A stretch of DNA of 64,000 nt from Patiriisocius marinistellae (GCF_009014635.1 NZ_BKCF01000003.1:62001-126000); one strand, 5' to 3'; positions 9,760 to 18,241 are shown, counted from the stretch's first letter. Translations and numbers: made by a program. The notes: generated by a model from the sequence alone, not told the origin.

Positions 9760-11808
9760 ATGAAAAATATTTTAAACGTAATTTCAAGAAATCAATCAAT
9801 TATCTACAAGATATTTCTTTTTGTTGCGTCTACATTTTTAATAATATATTTTTTCCCAAAAGGAGGTCAGTTCAAATACAATTTTCAGAAAGGAAAGCCT
9901 TGGCAGTATGAAAATTTGTATGCGCCGTTTAGCTTTACAATAAAAAAAGATGCCGAAACTCTAAATGAAGAAAAGCAGACAGTTCAAAACAATATAGTAC
10001 CTTATTTTGATTATGACACTACTGTAAAGGAAGGAGTAGTAGAGGATTTTAATAGGTTATTGACAGAGACATACGTTGATTCATTATATTCCACTTCTCA
10101 AGCAAAGCTGAAACGTGCCGGAATTAAAATAATTGATGATTTATACAGACATGGTGTTACAGATCAGATTTTTCCTTACGAAGATACCAAGTTAGTTTAC
10201 CTTAAAAATGGGAATGAAATTTCAGAAATTACATATAATCAGATTGTAAAAACCGACAATGTAAAAAAATTAGTTTCATTACCATCAGCTAAAATTTCCG
10301 AAGAAAATAGAAATGAGTTGCTTTTAAAAGCAGTAATTGATATTGCTATAAAACCTAACATTGAATTAAATAAAAAATTAACTGATGCTGCAGTAATTGC
10401 CGAAATTGATGCCATTAACCCTAATCGAGGTATTATAGAACAAGGAGGGCGTATTGTTGCAAAGGGGGAAGTGGTGGAAGGTGATAAATACCAAATTTTA
10501 GAATCTCTAAAAGCTGAATACGAATCACAGGTATGGACAAAATCTAATTATTTATGGTTATTAGTAGGATATGCATTGTTAATTATGCTAGTCCTATTAA
10601 TGTTGTTTTTGTTCTTAAAAAAATACCGAAAAGATATTTATGAAAATAATACAAAAGTTACATTCATAGTTTTCAACATACTTTTAATGGTATTAATTAC
10701 AACAATAGTTGTAAAACTTGATGCCAAATACGTATATGTTGTTCCACTGTGTATTTTACCTCTCATACTAAAAGCATTTTTTGATCCAAGAGTGGGATTA
10801 TTTGTACATGTTTTAACTGTACTGTTATTAGGTTTTATTGTACCTAATAGTTTTGAATATATGTTTTTACAAATTATAGCTGGGATTGTAACTATTTTGA
10901 CTGTTTCAGAACTATACAAAAGAGCAAATCTCTTTATTTCTGTAGGACAAATAACATTAATTTATGTCATTGGCTATTTTGCTTTTGTATTGATACATGA
11001 AGGAAATATAAATGAATTAGAACCTGAAACATTTGGTTATTTTGTTCTATCAGGATTGGCTACACTCTTTGTACATCCTTTGATTTATTTTTTTGAAAAA
11101 CTTTTTGGTTTAGTAAGTGATGTTTCGTTATTAGAATTGAGTGATACAAATTCTAAGCTTTTAAAAGAACTAGCAAATAAAGCTCCAGGAACTTTTCATC
11201 ACTCTTTAAATGTAGCAAATCTTGCGGAAGCTGCTGCTCAAGAAATAGGCGCGAATTCAATGTTGGTAAGGGTAGGAGCGTTATACCATGATATTGGTAA
11301 GATGGCGAATCCCACATATTTTACAGAGAATCAAATTAATGGTGTAAATACACATAATGAACTTGACCCTATTGAAAGTGCTTCAATTATTGTAGGTCAT
11401 GTAATTAATGGTATTGAAATTGCTAGAAAAAATAAATTACCAGATAGGATTATTGATTTTATAAGAACACATCACGGTAACAGTGTTGTATATTACTTTT
11501 ATAAAACAGCTTTAGATAGAGATGGTAATGTTGACAAGGAAGATTTTCAATACCCAGGGCCATTACCTTTTTCAAAGGAAACTGCAATTTTAATGATGGC
11601 TGATAGTGTTGAGGCAGCAAGTAAAAGTTTAAAAGAACCTACATCAACAAAAATTGATAATTTTGTAGAAAAAATAATTGATGGACAAATGGAGCAAGGG
11701 CAATTTTTAAATTCAAACATTACCCTTAAAGAGATTCAACTCATAAAAAAAGTACTTAAAAAGAAATTAAATAACATTTATCACCTAAGAGTTGAGTATC
11801 CTGAATAA
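9760..11808 (+). CDS. pgpH: 7TMR-HD family cyclic-di-AMP phosphodiesterase (PgpH-like)
   Basis: A membrane HD-domain protein. The family member PgpH hydrolyses c-di-AMP to pApA. In its 682 residues, an N-terminal membrane helix (about 15-33) is followed by an extracytoplasmic 7TMR-HDED region to about residue 260, then seven hydrophobic helices (about 265-450). The cytoplasmic HD domain has GTFHHSLNVANLAEAAA, ALYHDIGK (Asp near 508) and IRTHHGNS. Metal-binding His and Asp residues of the family are present. It stands alone between the divergent thiolase and the tRNA cluster. The function as c-di-AMP phosphodiesterase is by family, with no direct evidence here. Confidence 0.9.
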   Translation: MKNILNVISRNQSIIYKIFLFVASTFLIIYFFPKGGQFKYNFQKGKPWQYENLYAPFSFTIKKDAETLNEEKQTVQNNIVPYFDYDTTVKEGVVEDFNRLLTETYVDSLYSTSQAKLKRAGIKIIDDLYRHGVTDQIFPYEDTKLVYLKNGNEISEITYNQIVKTDNVKKLVSLPSAKISEENRNELLLKAVIDIAIKPNIELNKKLTDAAVIAEIDAINPNRGIIEQGGRIVAKGEVVEGDKYQILESLKAEYESQVWTKSNYLWLLVGYALLIMLVLLMLFLFLKKYRKDIYENNTKVTFIVFNILLMVLITTIVVKLDAKYVYVVPLCILPLILKAFFDPRVGLFVHVLTVLLLGFIVPNSFEYMFLQIIAGIVTILTVSELYKRANLFISVGQITLIYVIGYFAFVLIHEGNINELEPETFGYFVLSGLATLFVHPLIYFFEKLFGLVSDVSLLELSDTNSKLLKELANKAPGTFHHSLNVANLAEAAAQEIGANSMLVRVGALYHDIGKMANPTYFTENQINGVNTHNELDPIESASIIVGHVINGIEIARKNKLPDRIIDFIRTHHGNSVVYYFYKTALDRDGNVDKEDFQYPGPLPFSKETAILMMADSVEAASKSLKEPTSTKIDNFVEKIIDGQMEQGQFLNSNITLKEIQLIKKVLKKKLNNIYHLRVEYPE

Positions 11809-11885
11809 TTTATAGCTTTTTAAGTGTGACTAAATAATTGATTATTAAATCAATAAAAATCATTTAAAAAAATGTTTATTTTCTG

Positions 11886-11916
11886 TTGCAAGAAAGCTAT
11901 TTAAAATTTACATTTG
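11886..11916 (+). promoter_or_regulatory. flavobacterial promoter of the tRNA cluster
   Basis: A TTG at 11886 and a perfect -7 box TACATTTG at 11909-11916 are separated by 20 bases. The predicted start near 11923 would give a 30-base 5' leader before tRNA-Ser. Confidence 0.6.
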
Positions 11917-11953
11917 CAACCGCAATTTAAGTGATGCGTTCATTAAATGTATT

Positions 11954-12042
11954 GGAGAGGTGCCTGAGTGGCCGAAAGGAGCGGTTTGCTAAATCGTCGT
12001 ACCCCAACAGGGGTACCCAGGGTTCGAATCCCTGTCTCTCCG
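11954..12042 (+). tRNA. tRNA-Ser (GCT)
   Basis: An 89-base class II tRNA. The acceptor stem is GGAGAGG / TCTCTCC with one G-T pair, the anticodon loop is TTGCTAA on a 5-bp stem, the long variable arm is TACCCC / GGGGTA, and the T-loop is TTCGAAT. It reads AGC and AGT. CCA is not encoded. Confidence 0.97.
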
Positions 12043-12108
12043 CAAATATTGCTGAAAACAATGCTTTTCAGTTTCATTGACATACTATTAGTTAAAAAAG
12101 ATAAGTCA

Positions 12109-12183
12109 CGGGGTGTAGCGTAGCCCGGTTATCGCGCCACGTTTGGGACGTGGAGGCCGCAGGTTCGAATCCTGCCACCCCGA
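12109..12183 (+). tRNA. tRNA-Pro (TGG)
   Basis: A 75-base tRNA with acceptor CGGGGTG / CACCCCG, anticodon stem CCACG / CGTGG around TTTGGGA, T-arm GCAGG / CCTGC and discriminator A. It reads CCN codons. CCA is not encoded. A run of eight T follows directly. Confidence 0.97.
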
Positions 12184-12303
12184 CTTTTTTTTTGTGCTAC
12201 AAGGCTTGTAGCTAGCTAAATAGAATATCCCACCTATTAGACGGATGGTTATAATTATGAGAAATCATTTTGTCAATCATTGTAAAATAATTTTAAGAGT
12301 TAC

Positions 12304-12377
12304 GGGCTCGTAGCTCAGCTGGATAGAGCACCTCCCTTCTAAGGAGGCGGTCACAGGTTCGAATCCTGTCGGGCTCA
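12304..12377 (+). tRNA. tRNA-Arg (TCT)
   Basis: A 74-base tRNA with acceptor GGGCTCG / CGGGCTC (two G-T pairs), anticodon stem CCTCC / GGAGG around CTTCTAA, and T-arm ACAGG / CCTGT. It reads AGA and AGG. CCA is not encoded. Confidence 0.97.
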
Positions 12378-12380
12378 CAA

Positions 12381-12410
12381 GAAAATCTCCTATATAGGGG
12401 ATTTTTTTGT
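12381..12410 (+). terminator. intrinsic terminator after the tRNA cluster
   Basis: The stem AATCTCC / GGGGATT (one G-T pair) with a short AT loop is followed by T7, three bases after tRNA-Arg. Confidence 0.75.
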
Positions 12411-12622
12411 TTTTAATAAATAATAGTTTATACCTACGTTTTTATTCTTTTGCAATCTTCAGGAATTATATTTGCTTTATAAATAAATCATTGATTAAAA
12501 TAATAATAATGAGAGAGACCATAAAACTCTCTTTCCTATATTTAAAGAAACTTTTGTAACATAGCCCTAACTTTGTAAACAATCTTTAAATTTATATTAT
12601 CAAATTTATCATCAATCATTTT

Positions 12623-12631
12623 CTTCGGAAA
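12623..12631 (-). repeat. intergenic copy of the TTTCCGAAG word
   Basis: CTTCGGAAA on the plus strand, 19 bases before the kinase ATG. One of 20 copies of this 9-mer in the window (full list in the findings). Here it lies outside any coding frame. Confidence 0.8.
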
Positions 12632-12650
12632 TTTTAATTTCATTTAAAAT

Positions 12651-13730
12651 ATGGCTACAACTGAAGACAATCTAAAAGAACGAATTAAAGAACTTACCTG
12701 TCTTTATGAAATATCTTCAATAATCGTTAATGCAGAAATAGATCAAATAGAAGAAACTTTAAAAGCCATAGCCTTTAGCTTAAAAAAAGGTTTTCAGTTT
12801 CCGAAGCAAACAAATTTTGCTATCAAAACAACTATATGCTCAATAGAAACAAAGCCTATTGATGAGACGATAAATATTAAATCTGAAATTTTAGTCTTCA
12901 ATAAAAAAAATGGATTTGTTATTGCTTTTTTAAGCGATGATAAAAGTTCGTTTTTAAAAGAAGAAAAACAATTACTAGATAGCGTTGCTTTAAAAATAGG
13001 AAATCTTTTAGAGCGTATTGAGATTCAACAAAACGAAATGTCTCTTAAAAGACAAATGGAACGAGCAGATAGATTGTCTATCCTTGGAGAAATTACAGCA
13101 GGTATTGCTCATGAGTTAAATACGCCGCTAGCAAATATACTTGGTTTTGCAGAGTTGCTTAAGAACGACTTTAAGATGGAAAAAGCTGTAGCAGATGATT
13201 TAGATAAAATTATTAAAAATGCAATATTCTCACGCGAAGTAGTAAAGAAGTTGATGTTTTTTGCTTGTGAAATGCCACAAGAAATGCAACAAGTAAATTT
13301 AGTTTCAAGTATAAAAAATGCATTGACATTACTAGATGCGTCTTTTAAAAAAGCGCAAGTAAGATATATTTTTAATGTTAAAAAAGAAGAAATTTTATTA
13401 AAGGCAGATACTATTCAATTAACTCAAATTATTTTTAACCTTATAATCAATGCAATTTATTTTTCTCCAGAAAATGGGCTTATTACAATAGAGGTTAAAG
13501 AGAATGAAAATGAAATAATTTTAAAAATTTCGGATGAAGGTAAAGGCCTTTCTGAAGATGCAATTGAGAAGGTGTTTGAGCCTTTTTTTACCACCAAACC
13601 CACGGGTGATGGTTCTGGACTAGGGCTTAGTGTTGTCCACGGTATTGTAGCTAGTCATAGAGGAAAAATATCAGCAAAAAATAATTTAAATAGAGGTGCT
13701 ACCTTTAAGGTTATGCTTCCCAAATCTTAA
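12651..13730 (+). CDS. cytoplasmic sensor histidine kinase of an NtrB/NtrC-like pair
   Basis: A 359-residue kinase with no membrane segment or signal peptide, so it should sense something inside the cell. Residues 1-120 form an unassigned sensor domain beginning KERIKELTCLYEISS, probably GAF-like. A coiled linker leads to the HisKA domain with phosphoacceptor His154 in AGIAHELNTPL. The HATPase domain has an N-box at FNLIINAI (Asn263, Asn267), a G1 box at SDEGKG, FFTTKPTGDGSGLGLS and a terminal strand. The response-regulator gene starts 15 bp downstream. The input signal is unknown. Confidence 0.9.
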   Translation: MATTEDNLKERIKELTCLYEISSIIVNAEIDQIEETLKAIAFSLKKGFQFPKQTNFAIKTTICSIETKPIDETINIKSEILVFNKKNGFVIAFLSDDKSSFLKEEKQLLDSVALKIGNLLERIEIQQNEMSLKRQMERADRLSILGEITAGIAHELNTPLANILGFAELLKNDFKMEKAVADDLDKIIKNAIFSREVVKKLMFFACEMPQEMQQVNLVSSIKNALTLLDASFKKAQVRYIFNVKKEEILLKADTIQLTQIIFNLIINAIYFSPENGLITIEVKENENEIILKISDEGKGLSEDAIEKVFEPFFTTKPTGDGSGLGLSVVHGIVASHRGKISAKNNLNRGATFKVMLPKS

Positions 13731-13745
13731 TTTTTAAAACATAAG

Positions 13746-15077
13746 ATGCAACTTAAACAAGAAAACATATTAATTGTTGATGATGATATCAATATTTTAG
13801 AGTTATTACAACGACACTTGCAGTCTTGGAATTATCATACATATAAGGCAGTTTCTGTTAAAGAAGCTGTACAAATTTTACGTGATACAAAAATTGATTT
13901 ATTAATTACAGATTTAAAAATGCCAGAGATTGATGGCTCAGAGCTCATTAAATTTGTTGAAGAAAATTACCCTAATTTACCTAAACTCGTAGTGACAGGT
14001 TATCCATCTGTTCAAGATTCATTAAAGGCCATAAAATCTGGTGTTGTAGCTTATTTGACAAAACCTTTTACTAAAGATGAATTAAAACAAGCAATCGATA
14101 AATCGTTAGGTAATATTGAAAAACCAAAAAGTAGTAATGAGATTAATATTTCCGAAGTAAAGAATAAACCTTACGGAGAGATTATTGGGGTTTCAGAAAA
14201 AATAAATGATGTTATTCAAATAATCGAACGTGTTAAGAATAACAAGGCAACTATATTTATTAAAGGAGAAAGTGGAACAGGAAAAGAACTTGTAGCGCGC
14301 GCTATACACTATGAGGGTAAATTTTCTAGAGCACCTTTTATTGCTGTAAATTGTGGAGGTATTCCAGAAAATTTATTAGAATCTGAGTTATTTGGTTATA
14401 CTAAAGGTGCCTTTACAGGTGCCGAAAAAAATCGTGATGGATTTTTTCAAGCTGCAAATGGAGGCACTATTTTTTTAGATGAGATAGGTAATGCATCAAC
14501 AGCTGTACAATCTAGATTATTACGTGTGCTTCAAGAAAAAGAAGTTGTTAAAGTAGGAGCTCAAAAAGCTGAAAAAATTGATGTTCGTATTATTGCGGCT
14601 ACAAATAGTGATTTGAGAGAAATGATTAAAAAGGAGGGTTTTAGAGAAGATCTTTATTACCGTCTCACTGTTGTTGAAATTGATGTTGCTCCTTTGAGAG
14701 AAAGGAAAGAAGATATTCCTTTATTAGTTGAAAAATTTTTGTTTAAATACGGGATAGAATACAAAGATAGATTTATAAAAATAAGTACAGAAGCTTCTGC
14801 TATTTTACAACGCTATGATTGGCCTGGAAATATTAGAGAATTAGAAAATGTAATACAGCGTTCTGTGATTATGTGTGATAAAATTATTGGTGTAACGCAT
14901 TTACCAAGTTTATTAAAATTTACAATTGATTTTCCAGATAATCAACTTCTTACCCTTAAAGAAGTAGAAAAAAAACATATTCAAAAAGTACTCAACTTCA
15001 CGAATAATAATAAAACTAAAGCTGCCGAAATTTTAGGTATTGACCGTAAAACAATTAGACAAAAACTTAATGACTAA
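13746..15077 (+). CDS. sigma-54-dependent response regulator (NtrC family)
   Basis: A 443-residue enhancer-binding activator. The receiver domain has acidic residues DDD 12-14, phosphoacceptor Asp56 (LLITDLKMP) and Lys106. The central AAA+ domain has Walker A GESGTGKE (174-181), the sigma-54 contact loop GAFTGA (221-226) and Walker B IFLDE (242-246). The C-terminal Fis-type helix-turn-helix is NNKTKAAEILGIDRKTIRQK. All residues needed for sigma-54 activation are present. It pairs with the kinase upstream, and a sigma-54 promoter lies 138 bp after its stop, so the downstream stress operon is its likely target. Confidence 0.94.
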   Translation: MQLKQENILIVDDDINILELLQRHLQSWNYHTYKAVSVKEAVQILRDTKIDLLITDLKMPEIDGSELIKFVEENYPNLPKLVVTGYPSVQDSLKAIKSGVVAYLTKPFTKDELKQAIDKSLGNIEKPKSSNEINISEVKNKPYGEIIGVSEKINDVIQIIERVKNNKATIFIKGESGTGKELVARAIHYEGKFSRAPFIAVNCGGIPENLLESELFGYTKGAFTGAEKNRDGFFQAANGGTIFLDEIGNASTAVQSRLLRVLQEKEVVKVGAQKAEKIDVRIIAATNSDLREMIKKEGFREDLYYRLTVVEIDVAPLRERKEDIPLLVEKFLFKYGIEYKDRFIKISTEASAILQRYDWPGNIRELENVIQRSVIMCDKIIGVTHLPSLLKFTIDFPDNQLLTLKEVEKKHIQKVLNFTNNNKTKAAEILGIDRKTIRQKLND

Positions 15078-15105
15078 ATTTATCTAATTACGGTACTTTT
15101 TCTCC

Positions 15106-15130
15106 CAACTGGGTAATTATGCCCCAGTTG
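15106..15130. promoter_or_regulatory. inverted repeat, candidate enhancer site for the sigma-54 activator
   Basis: CAACTGGG (15106-15113) and CCCAGTTG (15123-15130) form a perfect 8-bp inverted repeat with a 9-base spacer. Its centre is about 124 bases upstream of the predicted sigma-54 start, within the usual range for NtrC-family enhancer sites. A weak terminator for the regulator gene is the main alternative, but only a broken T-rich tract follows. Confidence 0.45.
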
Positions 15131-15155
15131 TTACTTTATTAATATTTAAGATATA

Positions 15156-15179
15156 CTACTATAAACCCTTATATAGTAG
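15156..15179. promoter_or_regulatory. second inverted repeat upstream of the sigma-54 promoter
   Basis: CTACTATA (15156-15163) and TATAGTAG (15172-15179) are perfect 8-bp arms, about 75 bases upstream of the predicted start. It could be a binding site for the Fis-type activator or for a DNA-bending protein. Function is inferred from position only. Confidence 0.35.
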
Positions 15180-15214
15180 GGTTTCGTTGATTCTGCATAT
15201 TTCTGGCACCGCCA

Positions 15215-15231
15215 TTGGCATATAGATTGCC
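15215..15231 (+). promoter_or_regulatory. sigma-54 (-24/-12) promoter
   Basis: TTGGCATATAGATTGCC has the invariant GG (15217-15218) and GC (15229-15230) exactly 10 bases apart and matches the consensus TGGCAY-N5-TTGC. The predicted start near 15242 is 20 bases before the first ATG of the operon. A sigma-54 activator gene lies immediately upstream, which makes a chance match unlikely. Confidence 0.75.
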
Positions 15232-15261
15232 TTTAGGTACATAAAATAATAACTATGTACT

Positions 15262-15441
15262 ATGAAATTAAACCAAGTAAACATTTGTCCCTCTTGCATC
15301 TATAAAGATACGTGTGTACTTACCATGCAAAAAAATAAAGTATGGTCATGCAGTGAATACGAAGAAGGGTCAGAAATATTTAAAACTGAATCAACACCAG
15401 TAGTTAAAAAACAAACCGAACCAGAAATGGCGATGGCATAA
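15262..15441 (+). CDS. 59-aa four-cysteine small protein, first gene of the sigma-54 operon
   Basis: Begins MKLNQVNICPSCIYKDTC. Four cysteines at 9, 12, 18 and 30 (C-P-S-C-x5-C-x11-C) suggest a small zinc-binding or redox protein. The second half is charged and ends EPEMAMA. It starts 20 bases after the predicted sigma-54 start site. A second ATG at 15255 in another frame gives only 16 codons and was not used. I do not recognise the family, and the call rests on frame length, Cys pattern and promoter position. Confidence 0.65.
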   Translation: MKLNQVNICPSCIYKDTCVLTMQKNKVWSCSEYEEGSEIFKTESTPVVKKQTEPEMAMA

Positions 15442-15525
15442 TTAAAAATAATACAGTATTCAATGTCTTTAATGTATTACTAATAAAATAAGGGCTTTAT
15501 GAAACTCAATCTAAAATAAATAAAA

Positions 15526-15648
15526 ATGTATCTACAATCAATATTAAATACGAATTCTCAACAAAAAACTGAAGTTAAGAAACGTAGAAGTAAGTATATA
15601 ACAGAAAGATATAACGAAAGAAATATCACTAATAGACTTTTCAAATAA
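15526..15648 (+). CDS. 40-aa basic small protein
   Basis: MYLQSILNTNSQQKTEVKKR followed by a further basic stretch (RRSKYITERYNERN) and the end NRLFK. About a quarter of its residues are Lys or Arg. It lies 84 bp after the four-cysteine gene and 34 bp before glutamate dehydrogenase, in the same direction. Possibly nucleic-acid binding by charge. Short enough to be spurious, so confidence is moderate. Confidence 0.45.
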   Translation: MYLQSILNTNSQQKTEVKKRRSKYITERYNERNITNRLFK

Positions 15649-15682
15649 TTAGAATTTAAATTACCCTTTAGCGGTTAAAATT

Positions 15683-16981
15683 ATGACGACAGTAACATTA
15701 AATAAACAAAGTAAAAAGGCAAAAGTTAAAGGGATGATGGATAATGTAATGGAGCAATTTAACAGTGCTGCAGATTATATTGAACTTCATCCTAACATTA
15801 GAAAAATATTAAGTATAACAAATAATGAAATTGTTGTCCATTTTCCAGTAAAAATGGATAATGGAGATGTAGAGATTTTCACAGGCTATAGAGTACAGCA
15901 TAATAATGCATTAGGACCTTACAAAGGAGGTTTACGTTACCATCCTACAGTTGATATTGATGCCGCAAGAGCACTTGCAATGTGGATGACTTGGAAAACA
16001 TCTTTAGCTGGATTGCCTTATGGTGGTGGAAAAGGAGGAATTCAATTAGATCCCTCAAAATACTCACATGGAGAATTAGAACGCATTACTCGTAGATTTA
16101 CGTTTGCGCTTGCAGATAACATAGGGCCAGAACATGATATTCCTGCACCAGATGTTAATACAAATAGCCAGACAATGGCATGGATGGCAGATACTTATAT
16201 GAGTACTAGACCGCCAGCAGAGCGTACAGCTAATCAACACGTTGTAACTGGAAAACCAGATGGAAGTGGAGGTCTTGAGGGGCGTGATAGAGCAACAGGA
16301 TATGGCGTTTTTCTAACAATTAAATTTTGGTGTGAACGTAACAATGAAAAATTAGAAAACAAAAAATTTATTGTTCAAGGCTTTGGAAATGTAGGGTATT
16401 GGGCATCTCATTTTTTAGAAAAAGAGGGAGCAAAATTAGTAGCTGTACAAGATGCTTCAGGTAGTATAAGAAATAGTAACGGTATTAAAGTTGAAGATCT
16501 ATTTAACTATACAAAAATAAATAATGGCGGTGTTACAGGATTCCCAGAATCATTTGATTTAGACAATGAAAAGTTTTTTACATCTGAATGTGACATATGT
16601 ATTCCTGCCGCATTAGGAAATCAAATTACAAAGGAAAATGCCTCATTAATCAAAGCAAAATTAATTGCTGAAGGCGCAAATGGGCCAACAAATGTTGAAG
16701 GGGAAAAAATTCTTTTAGAAAGAGGTGTAACAATTATTCCAGATATTCTCTGTAACTCTGGTGGAGTAGTAGGGAGCTATTTTGAATGGTTACAAAATCG
16801 AAATGGAGAATTATGGCAACTTGATGAAGTGATAGCAAAATTAGACAAAAAAATACTTGAGTCATTTAATAAAGTATTTGAGTATTCTAATAGAGAAAGC
16901 ATGGATTTAAGAACAGCTGCATACTGTATTGCCATTAAAAGAATAGAAAAAGCATATATACAAAGAGGAATTTTCCCATAA
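15683..16981 (+). CDS. gdhA: Glu/Leu/Phe/Val family glutamate dehydrogenase
   Basis: Oxidatively deaminates glutamate to 2-oxoglutarate and ammonia, or the reverse. The 432-residue length fits the small hexameric class (Bacillus RocG/GudB-like), which is mostly NAD-linked and catabolic. The substrate-binding motif is NALGPYKGGLRYHP, followed by PYGGGKGGI with catalytic Lys, the catalytic Asp in PAPDVNT, and the Rossmann loop VQGFGNVG. The gene sits in a sigma-54 operon, in keeping with nitrogen or carbon stress control. Cofactor preference cannot be settled by eye. Confidence 0.93.
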   Translation: MTTVTLNKQSKKAKVKGMMDNVMEQFNSAADYIELHPNIRKILSITNNEIVVHFPVKMDNGDVEIFTGYRVQHNNALGPYKGGLRYHPTVDIDAARALAMWMTWKTSLAGLPYGGGKGGIQLDPSKYSHGELERITRRFTFALADNIGPEHDIPAPDVNTNSQTMAWMADTYMSTRPPAERTANQHVVTGKPDGSGGLEGRDRATGYGVFLTIKFWCERNNEKLENKKFIVQGFGNVGYWASHFLEKEGAKLVAVQDASGSIRNSNGIKVEDLFNYTKINNGGVTGFPESFDLDNEKFFTSECDICIPAALGNQITKENASLIKAKLIAEGANGPTNVEGEKILLERGVTIIPDILCNSGGVVGSYFEWLQNRNGELWQLDEVIAKLDKKILESFNKVFEYSNRESMDLRTAAYCIAIKRIEKAYIQRGIFP

Positions 16982-17004
16982 TTAAAACATTTAAAATCGA
17001 AAAG

Positions 17005-17421
17005 ATGAAATACGGAAGTTTAATACTAGAAAAAAAAGAATATGTTTATTTAAAACGCATATTAAATATTTCTGGATATGCTGAAGATTTTGAAACTCAG
17101 AAATCATTGCAGAGATTAAGTGATGAGTTAAAAAGTGCTCAAATAGTAAACGAAGAAGATCTTCCTAAAGATATAATTCGTTTTAATAGTAAGGTTATGG
17201 TCTATTCTGAAGATGGTTGGGAAAAAACAATTCAATTAGTCATACCATCAAATAAAAATGCCTTACTAGACAAAATATCTATTTTAACACCTATAGGCGC
17301 AGCACTTTTTGGATATGCTGAGGGAGATATAATTGAGTGGGATTTTCCTTCTGGTAAACAAGAGCTAAAAATAGTCACAGTGGTACAAACCGAAAATACA
17401 AAAATTGAATTACCATTTTAA
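17005..17421 (+). CDS. GreA/GreB C-terminal domain protein, Rnk-like
   Basis: 138 residues. The C-terminal half carries the Gre-family fold signature (KISILTPIGAALFGYAEGDII, then EWDFPSGKQELKIVTV), which docks in or near the RNA polymerase secondary channel. The N-terminal half is short and lacks the long acidic coiled coil of true GreA, so the architecture is like Rnk, which binds RNA polymerase without stimulating RNA cleavage. In this operon it may retune transcription during stress. The family is firm and the effect on polymerase is inferred. Confidence 0.8.
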   Translation: MKYGSLILEKKEYVYLKRILNISGYAEDFETQKSLQRLSDELKSAQIVNEEDLPKDIIRFNSKVMVYSEDGWEKTIQLVIPSNKNALLDKISILTPIGAALFGYAEGDIIEWDFPSGKQELKIVTVVQTENTKIELPF

Positions 17422-17435
17422 ATATTATATAAATC

Positions 17436-17828
17436 ATGAAAATTTTGCAAAAAGAAATATATAATCACGACGCTGATGTTGATGTAACTCACAAGATCAA
17501 TTCAATAGAATTAGAAAACTGGATAAATCATCTAGAATACATTAAGAAAGAACTTTCAAATTTAATAGGTTTTTGTGGAAAAGAGTTAAGTCAAAAGTTT
17601 AGTAAAAAAGATGATGAGAATGACAGTTTATTAAATGCTCTTCAAAAATACCGAAACTCCAGAGGAGACATAATAGAATGTGAAGATACTCAATGCGATA
17701 TGGTTTATATTACTGAACATGAGAGCTATAGAAGAAGTTATTTGTATCATTTAGATAAATATAGAAGATTAAAGGATGATTTTTTTAGTAAAGTTCAAGG
17801 AAAGTTTACGTTACTTAAAAAAACATAA
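17436..17828 (+). CDS. unknown helical protein, paralogue A of a tandem pair
   Basis: 130 residues, no signal peptide, mostly helical and charged (IELENWINHLEYIKKELSNL). It aligns by eye with the next gene: a conserved L-x-x-W-I-N-x-L-x-x-I-x-x-E segment near residue 28, an L-x-K-Y segment near 70, an E-H-E-x-x-R segment near 93 and a Lys-rich C-terminus. It has three cysteines (one near 46, then Cys-x5-Cys near 80). I do not recognise a domain. It starts 14 bp after the Rnk-like gene. Confidence 0.75.
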   Translation: MKILQKEIYNHDADVDVTHKINSIELENWINHLEYIKKELSNLIGFCGKELSQKFSKKDDENDSLLNALQKYRNSRGDIIECEDTQCDMVYITEHESYRRSYLYHLDKYRRLKDDFFSKVQGKFTLLKKT

Positions 17829-17839
17829 ATAAAAATATT

Positions 17840-18229
17840 TTGGAAATAAAATTATCTGATAATATAAATGCTCATAGAAGACTTTGTATTAAAAAGGACT
17901 TAATAGAATTGAGTCAATGGATTAATACATTATTAGGCATCAATACAGAGATAGATTATTTAAAAAAAATTGAGAGCAACCTTATTAAGGACAATAATAT
18001 TTCAACAGAAATTCAAAGTTTGCGTAGAAAAAACACATTATTAGTAGGAACTCTCTGTAAATATGAAAAAGAATTAAATATTGAATATCAATACGGGAAA
18101 AATGAATATAACGTAATAAGAGCAAAAGAGCACGAGAAAAAGAGAACAGTCCATTCAATATTTATTATTGAATTTACTCAATTGAAGAAAAGGATATATC
18201 ACAAAATATCTACATATGAACTCAGATAA
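17840..18229 (+). CDS. unknown helical protein, paralogue B of a tandem pair
   Basis: 129 residues, diverged from its neighbour but with the same landmarks (LIELSQWINTLLGINTEI, LCKYEKEL, KEHEKKRTVHS). There is no ATG anywhere in the usable 5' region or within the protein, so TTG at 17840 (or the adjacent ATT) must be the start. It lies 11 bp after paralogue A and 12 bp before the stress protein. Likely all-helical and cytoplasmic. Function unknown. Confidence 0.72.
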   Translation: MEIKLSDNINAHRRLCIKKDLIELSQWINTLLGINTEIDYLKKIESNLIKDNNISTEIQSLRRKNTLLVGTLCKYEKELNIEYQYGKNEYNVIRAKEHEKKRTVHSIFIIEFTQLKKRIYHKISTYELR

Positions 18230-18241
18230 AAAATTAATAAG

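Noticed and set aside
11954-12377. tRNA cluster as an integration site of a mobile element
   Set aside because: No integrase, direct repeat of a tRNA 3' end or composition shift is visible on either side.
15204-15220. TGGCAC followed by TTGGCA as an alternative sigma-54 promoter
   Set aside because: GG to GC spacing is 11, not 10; the overlapping site at 15215-15231 has the correct spacing.
15255-15305. ATG at 15255 as the first start of the sigma-54 operon
   Set aside because: It reads 16 codons in another frame and stops; the 15262 frame has the cysteine pattern and length.
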